64,000 nt of DNA, taken from contig NZ_AVPT01000009.1 in NCBI RefSeq assembly GCF_000768335.1, positions 1 to 64,000 on the forward strand. Direction: 5' to 3'. The stretch comes from Lysobacter arseniciresistens ZS79 (lineage in GTDB: Bacteria; Pseudomonadota; Gammaproteobacteria; Xanthomonadales; Xanthomonadaceae). The position numbers were made by a program, and so were the translations under genes. Shown in pieces: positions 27,873-37,470 of this stretch. The notes beneath the pieces are model-generated. The model was not told the DNA's origin, searched no databases, and worked only from the letters and a program-made list of their open reading frames with translations. How positions within the stretch are numbered: position 1 is the first letter of the stretch; each line of letters begins with the position of its first letter.

Positions 27873-30395
27873 TCAGGTCCCGCGCGGCTTGGCCCGGTGG
27901 GTGGCGGTCGCGGTCCACGGGTCGTCCGGCCACGGATGGCGCGGGTAGCGGCCCTTCATTTCCTTGCGGACCTCGGGGTAGGTGCGCTCCCAGAAGCTGC
28001 GCAGGTCGCCGGTGACCTGCAGCGGACGGCCGCCGGGCGACAGCAGGTGCAGGGTCAGCGGCACCCGGCCGTCGGCGATCCGCGGGGTGTCGGCCAGCCC
28101 GAACAGCTCCTGCAGCTTGACCGCCAGCACCGGCGCCAGCGGTTCGCCGGCGATGTCGTCGAAGCCGTAGCGGACCGGCCGCTCCAGCCCCGACGGCACC
28201 GCGATCCGGACCGGCGCCAGCGCGTCGATGCGCTGGCGGGTGGCCCAGTCGACGCCGGATTTCAGCGCTTCGGCCAGTTCGGTTTCGGCCAGCGCGTCGA
28301 GCCGGGTCTTGCCGGCCAGGGCCGGTTGCAGCCAGTCGGCCAGGCGCTCGAGCAGGACGGTATCGAACAGGTCCGGCAGGTCGAGGTCCGGACACCAGTG
28401 GCGCAGGCTGCGGACGCGGTCGCGCCACTGCCGCAGCGTGTCGGTCCACGGCAGCGCGTCGAGGCCGAGCTGGCGAACCGCGTCGACCAGCGCCTCGGCG
28501 TAGCGCGCGCGATCGGGCTGGGCGATCGGACGGCGGTCGAGCACGATGCGGTCGAAGCGCCGTTCGCGCACCGCGGCAATGGCGTTGCGCCCGGCGTCCC
28601 AGACCACGCGGTCCTCGCTGGTGAAGCGGCCCGGCCAGTCGCGTTCCAGCCGCTGCGGGTCGAGCGGCGCGGCGCGCAGGATGCGGGCGTCGCGGCCGGG
28701 CTGGCGGCCGTCGTCGCGCAGCTCGGCGACCAGCAGCCACGGCTCGCCGAACAGGGCGCTGTCGTCGAACAGGCGCGCGCCGCGGCCGTTGGCGAGCTGG
28801 TAGCGCAGCGGGTCGGACGGGTGCTGGCGGGCGATGCGGTCCGGCCAGGCGTGGGCGAGCAGGTCGCCGATGCGATGCGGCGCGACGTGGTCGGGCGGTG
28901 TGCCTTCGACCCGCAGGCGACGGCGCCAGTGGCGCGCGGCCTGGTCGATCGCGGCAAGTGCGGAGCGCGACGCGGTGTCGGGTACGCGCCCCTGGCGGAA
29001 CCCGGCCAGCGCCTGCCAGCGCGCGGCGAACGCATCGCCACCGCTGCGCAGCGGGTCGCGCGCCTCGACCAGCGCGGCGAGGTCGCAGGCCAGCGCACGC
29101 TCGTCGTCACCGGCGGCCAGCAGCATCGCCGCCAGCCGCGGGTGGGTGCCGAGCGCGAGCATGCGCCGGCCGAGCGCGGTGATCGCGTCGCCATCGAGCG
29201 CGCCGAGGCGCTGCAGCAGTTCGCGCCCGGCGGCGAGCGCACCCGCGGGCGGCGGATCGGGGAAGCGCAGGTTGGCATCGCCCCAGCCGGCGAGTTCCAG
29301 CGCCAGGCCCGACAGATCGACCTGGGCGATCTCGGGCCGGCGCTGCGGCTCCAGCCGCTGCGACTGCGGCCACAGGCGGTAGGCCCAGCCGTCGGCGACC
29401 CGGCCGGCGCGGCCGGCACGCTGGTCGGCGGAGGACTGCGCGATGCCGACCACGTCGAGCCGGGCGAAGCCGCTGTTGGGGTCGTACCGCGGCTCGCGCG
29501 CGAGGCCGCTGTCGACCACCACCCGCACGCCGGGCAGGGTCACGCTGGACTCGGCGACGTTGGTCGCCAGCACCACGCGGCGGCGGCCGTCGTCGCCCGG
29601 CTGCAGCACGCGCGCCTGCTGCTCGACCGGCAGCTCGCCGTGCAGTGCGAGCAGTTCGACGCCGGGCGTGGCGGCTTCGAGCACGCGCAGGGCGCGGTCG
29701 ATCTCGCGGCGGCCGGGCAGGAACGCGAGCACGTCGCCCGGGTGCGTCGCCAGCGCATGCTCGACCGCGCGACGCAGCTGGTGCTCGGCCTTCTCGTCGC
29801 GGCGCGCGGGGAAGTGCGCGATGTCGACCGGGAAGCTGCGGCCGGCGCTGGCCAGCCGCGGCGCGTCGAGGAACTGCGCGAGGCGCTCGCCGTCGAGGGT
29901 CGCCGACATCACCACGATCCGCAGGTCTTCGCGCAGGCCGGTCTGCACGTCGAGCGCGAGTGCGAGGCCAAGGTCGGCCGACAGGTGGCGTTCGTGGAAC
30001 TCGTCGAACAGCAGGGCGCCGACACCGTCCGGCCCGCTTCCGCCAAGCTCGGGATCGTCCTGCAGCATGCGGGTGAGGATGCCTTCGGTGACGACCTCGA
30101 TGCGGGTGGCGGCGCTGACCTGGTGGTCGAAGCGGATGCGGTAGCCGACGGTTTGGCCGACGGGTTCGCCGAGCTGCGCGGCCATGAAACGGGCGGCGGC
30201 GCGGGCGGCGACGCGGCGGGGTTCGAGCATCACGATGCGGCGGCCGGCGAGCCACGGTGCATCGAGCAGGGCCGGCGGCACGCGGGTGGTCTTGCCGGCG
30301 CCGGGCGGGGCTTCGAGCACGAGCCGCGGGTGCGAGGCGAGGCTGTCGCGGATCCGCGGCAGCAGGTCGTCGATGGGGAAGGTCTGGGGGCTCAC
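27873..30395 (-). CDS. hrpB: ATP-dependent RNA helicase HrpB
   Basis: An 840-residue DEAH-type helicase. Motif I APPGAGKTTRVP, motif II LLFDEFHERHL (DEFH), motif III MSATLDG and motif VI QRAGRAGRV are in order, followed by the winged-helix and HrpB C-terminal domain (GRVPLTLHLLSPGGRPLQVTGDL). The length matches E. coli HrpB. Its RNA substrate is not well defined. The start is a GTG at 30395. It is divergent from tatD, with only 37 bp between the starts. Confidence 0.95.
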   Translation of the reverse strand: MSPQTFPIDDLLPRIRDSLASHPRLVLEAPPGAGKTTRVPPALLDAPWLAGRRIVMLEPRRVAARAAARFMAAQLGEPVGQTVGYRIRFDHQVSAATRIEVVTEGILTRMLQDDPELGGSGPDGVGALLFDEFHERHLSADLGLALALDVQTGLREDLRIVVMSATLDGERLAQFLDAPRLASAGRSFPVDIAHFPARRDEKAEHQLRRAVEHALATHPGDVLAFLPGRREIDRALRVLEAATPGVELLALHGELPVEQQARVLQPGDDGRRRVVLATNVAESSVTLPGVRVVVDSGLAREPRYDPNSGFARLDVVGIAQSSADQRAGRAGRVADGWAYRLWPQSQRLEPQRRPEIAQVDLSGLALELAGWGDANLRFPDPPPAGALAAGRELLQRLGALDGDAITALGRRMLALGTHPRLAAMLLAAGDDERALACDLAALVEARDPLRSGGDAFAARWQALAGFRQGRVPDTASRSALAAIDQAARHWRRRLRVEGTPPDHVAPHRIGDLLAHAWPDRIARQHPSDPLRYQLANGRGARLFDDSALFGEPWLLVAELRDDGRQPGRDARILRAAPLDPQRLERDWPGRFTSEDRVVWDAGRNAIAAVRERRFDRIVLDRRPIAQPDRARYAEALVDAVRQLGLDALPWTDTLRQWRDRVRSLRHWCPDLDLPDLFDTVLLERLADWLQPALAGKTRLDALAETELAEALKSGVDWATRQRIDALAPVRIAVPSGLERPVRYGFDDIAGEPLAPVLAVKLQELFGLADTPRIADGRVPLTLHLLSPGGRPLQVTGDLRSFWERTYPEVRKEMKGRYPRHPWPDDPWTATATHRAKPRGT

Positions 30396-30432
30396 CTGCG
30401 GAAGGATAGGGGTTCACCTAGAATCCGCGCCC

Positions 30433-31227
30433 ATGGACTTGATCGACATCGGCGCCAACCTCACCCACGACTCCTTCGACCACGACCGCGACGCCGTCAT
30501 GCAGCGTGCGCGCGATGCGGGCGTAGCGCAGATGGTCGTCACCGGCGCGAGCCGCGAGCACTCGCCGCAGGCGCTTGCACTCGCCCGGTCGCACCCTGGC
30601 GAACTTTTCGCCACCGCCGGCATCCACCCGCACCACGCCAGCGAGTACACCGCCGAGTGCGACGCCGAGATGCGCGCGCTGCACATGCATGCCGAGGTGG
30701 TCGCCGTCGGCGAATGCGGACTCGACTACTTCCGCGACTTCTCGCCACGACCGGCGCAGCGCCGCGCGTTCTCGATGCAGCTGCAGATCGCTGTCGACAC
30801 GGGCAAGCCGCTGTTCCTGCACCAGCGCGATGCACACGCCGACTTCATGTCGGTGATGCGCGAGTTCGACGGGCGGCTCGGCCCGGCGGTCGTGCACTGC
30901 TTCACCGGCAGCCGCGAGGAGCTGTTCGACTACCTCGACCGGGACTGGCACATCGGTATCACCGGCTGGCTGTGCGACGAACGCCGCGGCCAGCACCTGC
31001 GCGAACTTGTGAAGAACATCCCCGCCAACCGGTTGATGATCGAGACCGACGCACCCTACCTGCTGCCGCGCACGGTGAAGCCTTCGCCGTCGCACCGGCG
31101 CAACGAGCCGATGTACCTCGCCCACATCGTCGAGGAGCTTGCCCGCGACCGCGGCGAGGACGTCGCGGTGACGGCCGCCAACAGCACCGCCACCGCGCGC
31201 GCGTTCTTCGGGCTGCCGTCGCGCTGA
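30433..31227 (+). CDS. tatD: TatD family metal-dependent DNase
   Basis: A 264-residue TIM-barrel hydrolase very close to E. coli TatD. DIGANLTHDSF supplies the first metal site, GECGLDYFRDF the Glu, HCFTGSREE and GITGWLCDERRG the central strands, and ETDAPYLLPR the catalytic Asp. TatD has 3'-5' exonuclease activity and a role in DNA repair. Confidence 0.95.
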   Translation: MDLIDIGANLTHDSFDHDRDAVMQRARDAGVAQMVVTGASREHSPQALALARSHPGELFATAGIHPHHASEYTAECDAEMRALHMHAEVVAVGECGLDYFRDFSPRPAQRRAFSMQLQIAVDTGKPLFLHQRDAHADFMSVMREFDGRLGPAVVHCFTGSREELFDYLDRDWHIGITGWLCDERRGQHLRELVKNIPANRLMIETDAPYLLPRTVKPSPSHRRNEPMYLAHIVEELARDRGEDVAVTAANSTATARAFFGLPSR

Positions 31228-31263
31228 GCACGCACAACACGCGCGGCGTTGCGACGACCGCGA

Positions 31264-32307
31264 TCAGCCGAGCTTCACCAGCTCGACGCGGCGGTTCTTC
31301 GCCTTGCCGTCCTCGGTGCCGTTGTCCGCCACCGGCTGGTCCTGGCCCAAGCCCTGCGCCCGCAGGCGCGAAGCGTCGATGCCCTGCGCGGTGAGCGCGG
31401 CCACCACCGACGCCGCCCGTGCTTCGGAAAGCTCGCGGTTGCGCGCGGCGTCGCCGGTGTTGTCGGTATGGCCGTTGACAGACAGCTTCAGCTCCGGGTC
31501 GTCCTTCAGCAGCTGTACGACCTGATCGAGCTGCGGTTTCGACTCCGGCAGGATCTCCGCCTCGTTGGTCGCGAAGTTGACCTGCAGGGCGACCTTGCCG
31601 TCGGCGTCGAGCTTCTGCTTGATCTCGCTGGCCGGCAGCAGCGACGCGGTCGCCTCGAACGGCGCCGACTCGACCACCATCCACGAACCGCTCGCGGTGT
31701 TGCCGACGAAGTGCAGCCAGATGTTGCGGTCCGGCCGGCGCACCAGCCAGGTCGCCACCTTCTCGTTGTATATGTCGCCGCGGCCCTCCGAGTACGCCTG
31801 CTCCGCGTCCCAGGCGTCGATCACCTCCTGCGGCGGCCGGCTCTCGGTCACCTTGACGCCACCGGCCTGCGCGACCTGGTGGTCGAGGTTGCGCATCACC
31901 TCCGCCCGCGACCAGCCCTTGCCGTCGGCGGCATGCACGAGCGACTCGAACACGCGACCCTCGACCCACTCGAGCCGGTCGCCGGTCCAGACCGCGACGC
32001 GGTCGAAGTCGCGCACCGGGATCGGGCTGTTGGGGTTCCCGTAACCATTCGGCAGGCTGAAGTACGGGAAGTCGCCGAGCGGCGCCTGCGACACCGCGAC
32101 CGCGTCGATGTCGAAGCCTTTCGGCTCTGCCGGCGCGGCCGGGTCCGCGGGCGCGGCCGGGCTGGCGTCCGGCACCGTCGCGAAGGAGTCGGTGGCCGAG
32201 GCCGTGTCGGCGCCATCGGCGCTGCGGTCGCCACATGCCGTCGCTCCCACGGACAGCAGGACGAGCAGCAGGGCGTTGCGAAGTGGGCGACGCGGGTTGG
32301 GGTTCAT
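31264..32307 (-). CDS. OmpA-family lipoprotein at the end of the Tad locus
   Basis: A 347-residue protein with lipobox (LSVGATACGDRS), a central domain of unknown type, and a C-terminal OmpA peptidoglycan-binding domain (LQVNFATNEAEILPES, VNGHTDNTGDAARNRELSEARA, KNRRVELV). The lipid anchor would hold it in the outer membrane with the OmpA domain gripping the wall. OmpA-like proteins accompany many tad loci, so it may brace the Flp pilus. Confidence 0.85.
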   Translation of the reverse strand: MNPNPRRPLRNALLLVLLSVGATACGDRSADGADTASATDSFATVPDASPAAPADPAAPAEPKGFDIDAVAVSQAPLGDFPYFSLPNGYGNPNSPIPVRDFDRVAVWTGDRLEWVEGRVFESLVHAADGKGWSRAEVMRNLDHQVAQAGGVKVTESRPPQEVIDAWDAEQAYSEGRGDIYNEKVATWLVRRPDRNIWLHFVGNTASGSWMVVESAPFEATASLLPASEIKQKLDADGKVALQVNFATNEAEILPESKPQLDQVVQLLKDDPELKLSVNGHTDNTGDAARNRELSEARAASVVAALTAQGIDASRLRAQGLGQDQPVADNGTEDGKAKNRRVELVKLG

Positions 32308-32329
32308 TCGTACGATTCCTTGCGGTTTT

Positions 32330-32986
32330 TCAATGGCTGGTTCCGCCGGGACGCCGGGAGGTATGCGGCGCGTTCGCGGCATCGATTTGTTCGAGCGTGC
32401 GCGGAAGTTCGAAAAGTGACGCCTCGAGTGCCCCGTGTTCCACCGCGAACACCTCGTAACCGCGGACGTCGTCGCGCCCGGCAAGGCGGCCGCGGAACGC
32501 CATCAGCAGGCCGCTGCGCGGGTCGACCCAGAGGGTGCCGTTGTCGGTGCCGTCCGGGCCGCGTCCGTCGGCGCCGCGGTAGCGCCAGCGGCGTACGAGA
32601 CGGTTGGCGATGACGTCCACCGCGCCGGCCTCGCAGCGCGCGCCCATGTGCGCGCAGGGCGCATCGGGGTCGAGCCGGAAGTGCGCCCAGGCCGGCGACG
32701 GCACCGGCAGTGCGACGTCGCCGTCGACGCTGACCAGCCACGCCCGGTTGCCGGCGGTATCGGCCAGCAGATAGCCATCGTCGCCCCCGGGGATACTGAA
32801 ATCGATCCGCAGCCGCGACCCGGACATCCGCACCGTCATCGGCATCGTGGCATCGCCGCGCACCGGGCCGATGCCGGCGGCCCGTGCGTGCAGGATGACG
32901 TCGACTGCGCCCTCGCCTGCCACGGCGGTGCCCGCCGGCACCAGTGGCAGGCACAACCACAGCGCGATTCCGGCGATGCGTCGCAC
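32330..32986 (-). CDS. Secreted protein of unknown function in the Tad locus
   Basis: A 218-residue protein with a Sec signal peptide (MRRIAGIALWLCLPLVPAGTAVA) and a beta-rich body (MTVRMSGSRLRIDFSIPGG, LWVDPRSGLLMAFRGRL) with two Cys residues that may form a disulfide. No family recognised. It follows tadE by 1 bp on the same strand. Confidence 0.7.
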   Translation of the reverse strand: MRRIAGIALWLCLPLVPAGTAVAGEGAVDVILHARAAGIGPVRGDATMPMTVRMSGSRLRIDFSIPGGDDGYLLADTAGNRAWLVSVDGDVALPVPSPAWAHFRLDPDAPCAHMGARCEAGAVDVIANRLVRRWRYRGADGRGPDGTDNGTLWVDPRSGLLMAFRGRLAGRDDVRGYEVFAVEHGALEASLFELPRTLEQIDAANAPHTSRRPGGTSH

Positions 32987-32987
32987 T

Positions 32988-33665
32988 TCAGCGCAGGCCC
33001 GACGGATTGTCGATCGGCGACTGCATGCGCACGATCGCGTACGACTCCAGCCGGATCCGGCTGTAGTGGCCGACCGAGCAGCGCAGGCTCTCGCGCCAGG
33101 TGTCGCCCTCGGTAATCAGCGCCGACAGCCCGCCGATCACCCGGTCGACAAACGGCACGATCATCGGGTAGCAGTAGCGCACGCGGATCTTGAGGATGTT
33201 GGCGTCCTGTACGCTGACGCCACTGCTGCCGACGCGGGTGTCGCGGAAGGCGAGGTTGTCGTTGGGCAGCGCGCGCTTGCCGTCCCATTGCACCTCGGCG
33301 AACTCGTTCCAGGCGCGCCGGGTCGGGCTGACGATCTCGACGTCGGTGTAGGCGAGCACGTCGGCACGGGCCTTGACCGCGCCCTCCGCCACGCCCGCCA
33401 GCCCGGGCGAATCGACGTAGAGCGGCGTCAGCCCGCGGGTCAGTCCCTGGCGGATCTCGCCGCGGTCGGCACCGTGCACCGCGCCGCTGCGCGCGGCCTC
33501 GAGCGCGGCATAGTCGAGCGTTGCCTTGGCCCGGTAGATCAGCATGAACTGGAACACCGCCAGCAGCAGGAACAGGAAGGCCGGCACCACGATCACGAAC
33601 TCCAGCAGCGACTGCCCGTGCTGAGCCCGCCGCACGCCGGCAGGCATGCCCCGCACACGCTTCAT
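32988..33665 (-). CDS. TadE-family pseudopilin/assembly protein
   Basis: A 225-residue protein with the TadE N-terminus: basic leader, GQSLLEF cleavage-type motif and a hydrophobic helix (FVIVVPAFLFLLLAVFQFML). The rest is periplasmic. TadE proteins are minor pseudopilins processed by the Tad prepilin peptidase. The ATG at 33665 overlaps the DUF192 stop by 4 bp. Confidence 0.85.
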   Translation of the reverse strand: MKRVRGMPAGVRRAQHGQSLLEFVIVVPAFLFLLLAVFQFMLIYRAKATLDYAALEAARSGAVHGADRGEIRQGLTRGLTPLYVDSPGLAGVAEGAVKARADVLAYTDVEIVSPTRRAWNEFAEVQWDGKRALPNDNLAFRDTRVGSSGVSVQDANILKIRVRYCYPMIVPFVDRVIGGLSALITEGDTWRESLRCSVGHYSRIRLESYAIVRMQSPIDNPSGLR

Positions 33666-34021
33666 GCGTCGATCGGCTGCCATTGCAGCACCTCCCCTTT
33701 CACCGGGTCGAGCCGTGCCAGTCCGCCGGCGCGGAGCTCGACCGTCGCATGCGCGCCGCGCTGCGCACATGCGCGCCACGGCTTCACGTCTTCGCGCCAG
33801 CCGACCACCTCGCCGTCGCGACCCAGGAACAGCAGGTCGAGCGGATAGCCCATCCAGAACGTGTGCACCGAGTTGCACGGCGACAGCCACAACGCCTCGG
33901 CGCCATCGCCGGCGAGCGGGTGGCGACCGAGCAGGCCGCGCAGGCGCTGCCACCACCGGTCGGCGCGCCACACCCGTGGCACCAGGCAGTCGCCGTCGCG
34001 GCAGAGGCGACCCGTCTTCAC
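33662..34021 (-). CDS. DUF192 family protein
   Basis: A 119-residue protein matching DUF192 (WQRLRGLLGR, LWLSPCNSVHTFWMGYPLDLLFLG, VKPWR). The family is a small beta-barrel often found beside tad genes, with no proven function. The GTG at 34021 overlaps the tadC stop (GTGA), and its stop overlaps tadE (ATGA). It lacks the usual N-terminal signal peptide. Confidence 0.85.
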   Translation of the reverse strand: MKTGRLCRDGDCLVPRVWRADRWWQRLRGLLGRHPLAGDGAEALWLSPCNSVHTFWMGYPLDLLFLGRDGEVVGWREDVKPWRACAQRGAHATVELRAGGLARLDPVKGEVLQWQPIDA

Positions 34022-34908
34022 AGGATCCCCTGCTGTTTCATCTGCAGGTAGATGAAGTACGCCAGCACCAGGAAGATCAACGGAAAGAAGAACATCACCA
34101 GCGGCAGCATCATCTTGACCGGCGCTTCGAGCGCGAGCTTCTCGGCACGCAGGAAGCGCTCCTCGCGGCGCTGGCCGGCCTGCGCACGCAGCGCGTCGCT
34201 GAGGCTGGCACCGACGCGGTCGGCCTGGATCAGCGAGCTGGTGAAGTTGGAGATCTGCGAGATGTCCATGCGGTCGGCCATGCGCCGTAGCGCCTCGGCG
34301 CGCGGCAGGCCGGCGCGCAGGTCGCGCAGCATGCGCGCGAACTCCTGCCCCAGCGGACCCTGCGGCCCCTTCTGCACCGCCTGTTCGATCGCACCGGTGA
34401 TGTTGAGGCCGGCCTCGACCGCCATGGTGATGAAGTCGAGGTAGGTCGGCAGGTCGCGAACCACCTTGCGGCGGCGCAGGTTGCGCTTCTCGCTGAGCCA
34501 CAGGCTCGGGTACATCCAGCCCAGCGGCGCGCCGAACAGCACGCACATCAGCAACGTCGCGAAACCGGCGCGCCCTAGCATCAGCACCAGCAGCCCGAAG
34601 AACAGCACGACGACCGCGGCCGCGACCACGCGCAGGCCGTACAGGCTCTCGGGCGTCAGCACGTAGTCCTGGCCCGCCGACTGCAACGCGCGGTGGGTCT
34701 TCTCCAGCTGCGCCGACTTCAGCCGCGGCGCGATCGCCAGCGTGGTCGCGGTGACCACCGGCCAGATCAGCTGCAGCCCCTTCGGCAGCGGGTCCTGGTA
34801 ATGGCGGTCCTCGGCCGGCACCTGCTGCAGCAGCCCGCGGGTGGCCACCAGCACCAGCCCGACGGCACCGGCTGCGGCGATTGCGACGAGGATCAGCAGC
34901 ATGCTCAT
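34018..34908 (-). CDS. tadC: Tad pilus inner-membrane protein TadC
   Basis: A 296-residue type II secretion F-domain protein with four hydrophobic segments and the conserved block LPTYLDFITMAVEAGLNIT followed by LSDALRAQA near residue 245. TadC pairs with TadB as the inner-membrane platform of the Flp pilus. Start overlaps the tadB stop (ATGA). Confidence 0.93.
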   Translation of the reverse strand: MSMLLILVAIAAAGAVGLVLVATRGLLQQVPAEDRHYQDPLPKGLQLIWPVVTATTLAIAPRLKSAQLEKTHRALQSAGQDYVLTPESLYGLRVVAAAVVVLFFGLLVLMLGRAGFATLLMCVLFGAPLGWMYPSLWLSEKRNLRRRKVVRDLPTYLDFITMAVEAGLNITGAIEQAVQKGPQGPLGQEFARMLRDLRAGLPRAEALRRMADRMDISQISNFTSSLIQADRVGASLSDALRAQAGQRREERFLRAEKLALEAPVKMMLPLVMFFFPLIFLVLAYFIYLQMKQQGIL

Positions 34909-35753
34909 ACGTCGATCGTCATGATCTTGCGGCACATGCGGTAGCCGAGGTACTCCATCACCGCGCAGATGGCGATCACCGTCCATCCGATCGGGGTGTG
35001 GAACATCGGCCGCATGGTCTCGGGGTAGGCGAACGCAAGGAACGCGACCATCGCCACGGGCAGCATCGCCATGACGATGCCCTGCAGCCGGCCCTGCGAC
35101 GTCAGCGCCTTGACCTTGCCTTCCATGATCAGCCGGCGACGCAGTGTCTCGGCGAGGATGGTCAGGCTCTCGGCAAGGTTGCCGCCGACCTCGCGCGAGA
35201 TCTGCACCGCCGAGACGAACAGCTTGACGTCCTGCACCGGCACGCGCTCGGCGAAGTGGTCCAGCGCCTCCTCGGTCTTCACGCCCATGCGCTGCTCGCG
35301 CAGCACCAGTGCCAGCTCCTGCGCCAGCGGCGGCATGCCGTCGGCGACCATCGCCTCCATCGCGGGGCCGAAACCGACGCCGGCCTTCATGCTGCCGGCG
35401 AGCATCAGCAGGCCGTCGGGAAGCTGCTCCTGGATCCGGTCGATCCGGCGCTGGCGCATCCACACGTAGATCTTGCGCGGCAGGATCGCCAGCAGCAGCA
35501 CAGCCGCGATCGGCAGCAGCAGGTTGCCGGTGGCGACCCAGAGCAACAGCGGTACCAGTACCAGCAGGCCGATGTTGAAGGCGAACAGGTTGCCGGTGTC
35601 CATGAACATGAACATGTCGGCCAGGTTGATCCGCGCCTGGCTGACGAAGCTCTCCTGGTAGCGGTGCATGAACCGCTCGCCGGCCTGCACAGCGACGATG
35701 CCGGCCGCGGCTACGCCGGCGAACACCAGCAGGCCGATGAGCCACACGTTCAC
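34905..35753 (-). CDS. tadB: Tad pilus inner-membrane protein TadB
   Basis: A 282-residue T2SF-domain protein with LPDGLLMLAGSMKAGVGFGPAM and LAESLTILAETLRRR, an N-terminal membrane helix and two C-terminal ones. It forms the pilus platform with TadC. The GTG at 35753 overlaps the tadA stop by 4 bp. Confidence 0.93.
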   Translation of the reverse strand: MNVWLIGLLVFAGVAAAGIVAVQAGERFMHRYQESFVSQARINLADMFMFMDTGNLFAFNIGLLVLVPLLLWVATGNLLLPIAAVLLLAILPRKIYVWMRQRRIDRIQEQLPDGLLMLAGSMKAGVGFGPAMEAMVADGMPPLAQELALVLREQRMGVKTEEALDHFAERVPVQDVKLFVSAVQISREVGGNLAESLTILAETLRRRLIMEGKVKALTSQGRLQGIVMAMLPVAMVAFLAFAYPETMRPMFHTPIGWTVIAICAVMEYLGYRMCRKIMTIDV

Positions 35754-37459
35754 TCGATGCTCCCGGGCTTGCGGAAGATCGCCAGGTCGACCGGCACGCC
35801 GCGTTCGGCCAGCTCCTCGTAGAACTCCGGCACCGCACCGGTGGCGACGAAATCACCCTCGACCCGCCCATCGGCGCCGGCGTGGTTTCGCGCACGGAAC
35901 AGGAACACGTCCTGCATCTGGATGGTGCCGCTCTCCAGCCCGGTGATCTCGGTGATGTGGCTGACCTTGCGCGAGCCGCACGGGTAGCGGCGCTGGTGCA
36001 CGATCAGGTCGACCGCCGAGGCGATCTGCTCGCGCACGACGGTCATCGGCAGGTCCATCGACGACATCAGCACCATGACCTCCAGCCGCGAAAGCGCCTC
36101 GCGCGGGTTGTTGGCGTGGGCGGTGGTCAGCGAGCCCTCGTGTCCGGTGTTCATCGCCTGCAGCATGTCCAGCGCCTCGCCGCCACGGCACTCGCCGACG
36201 ACGATCCGGTCCGGACGCATGCGCAACGCGTTCTTGACCAGGTCGCGGATGGTGATCTGCCCCTTGCCCTCGAGGTTGGGCGGACGTGCCTCCAGCGCCA
36301 CCAGGTTGGGCTGCACCAGTTTCAGCTCGGCGGCGTCCTCGATGGTGACGATGCGCTCGTGGTCCGGGATGAAGTTGGACAGGATGTTGAGCAGCGTGGT
36401 CTTGCCCGAACCGGTGCCACCGGTGACCACGATGTTGCGACGCTCGCGCACGGCGATGGTCAGGAAGTCGAGCATCTGCTGGTTCATCGACCCGAACGAC
36501 AGCAGGTCCTCGCCGGTGAGCTTGCGCTTGGCGAACTTGCGGATGCTGACGCTCGCGCCGCGCAGCGCGACCGGCGGGATGATCGCGTTGACGCGCGAGC
36601 CGTCCTTCAGGCGCGCGTCGACCATCGGCGAGCTCTCGTCGATGCGCCGGCCCAGCGGGGTGACGATGCGCTCGATCGCCGACAGCACTGCGCGCTCGCT
36701 GGTGAAGCACACCTCGGATTTTTCGATCCGGCCGTTGCGCTCGATGTAGATCTGGTCGAACGCGTTGACCATGATCTCGGTCACCGTGTTGTCGTCGATC
36801 AGGTCTTCCAGCGGGCCGAGGCCGATCGCCTCGTCGAGCACCTGCTTGGCCAGCCGGCGCGGATTGATGTTCTTGGGCAGGTCGGCGAAGTCGCGCGCCA
36901 TGATCTCGTCGATGAGCTTCATGGTGGCCTCGCGCAGGGCCTCGTCGCTGAGGCTGCGCACGTCGAGCCGGCGCAGGTCCATCTGCTTGACCAGCGCGCC
37001 GTGCACGCGTGCGCGCCAGACGTTCATCTCCGGCGGCAGATCGGCGGCGCGGGCGATCTCGCGCGAGTCGGACATGCGCGCCGGTTCCGGGGCGGGCGAC
37101 GGCGGTACCGGGCGGGCCGGTGCGACCGGCTCGTTGGCCGCGGCGACCGGGGTACTGCGCGAATCCTCGTTGACCACCCGGATGCGGTACTCGCCGATCT
37201 CGACCAGGTCGTGGCGGGTCAGCGGCCCGTGGCTGGTCTTCACCTTCTGGCCATTGACCAGCACCGCCGCGCGGCCGCCTCCGAGCGACTCGATGAAGAT
37301 GCCGTCGTCCATCCGCCGCAGCGCGGCGTGGCGGCTGCCGATGTTCCAGCCCTGCAGCACCACCAGGTTGCCGTCGCCGCGGCCGATGCCGCACTCGCGG
37401 TGCAGGCAGCGCACCTCGCGCGGATCGCGGTTTCCGGTTTCGATCAGGACGTTGAACAT
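35750..37459 (-). CDS. tadA: FHA–TadA fusion: Tad pilus secretion ATPase
   Basis: A 569-residue protein. Residues 1-100 form an FHA domain (CGIGRGDGNLVVL, SRHAALR, VLVNGQKV), which binds phosphothreonine. After a Pro/Ala linker, residues 145-569 are a CpaF/TadA hexameric ATPase: NIVVTGGTGSGKTTLLN (Walker A), VTIEDAAELKL, RMRPDRIVVGECRGGEALDML (Walker B) and TTAHANNPREAL. TadA powers both pilus extension and retraction. The fused FHA implies control by Ser/Thr phosphorylation. Confidence 0.93.
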   Translation of the reverse strand: MFNVLIETGNRDPREVRCLHRECGIGRGDGNLVVLQGWNIGSRHAALRRMDDGIFIESLGGGRAAVLVNGQKVKTSHGPLTRHDLVEIGEYRIRVVNEDSRSTPVAAANEPVAPARPVPPSPAPEPARMSDSREIARAADLPPEMNVWRARVHGALVKQMDLRRLDVRSLSDEALREATMKLIDEIMARDFADLPKNINPRRLAKQVLDEAIGLGPLEDLIDDNTVTEIMVNAFDQIYIERNGRIEKSEVCFTSERAVLSAIERIVTPLGRRIDESSPMVDARLKDGSRVNAIIPPVALRGASVSIRKFAKRKLTGEDLLSFGSMNQQMLDFLTIAVRERRNIVVTGGTGSGKTTLLNILSNFIPDHERIVTIEDAAELKLVQPNLVALEARPPNLEGKGQITIRDLVKNALRMRPDRIVVGECRGGEALDMLQAMNTGHEGSLTTAHANNPREALSRLEVMVLMSSMDLPMTVVREQIASAVDLIVHQRRYPCGSRKVSHITEITGLESGTIQMQDVFLFRARNHAGADGRVEGDFVATGAVPEFYEELAERGVPVDLAIFRKPGSIE

Positions 37460-37470
37460 GCGCGCACCAC

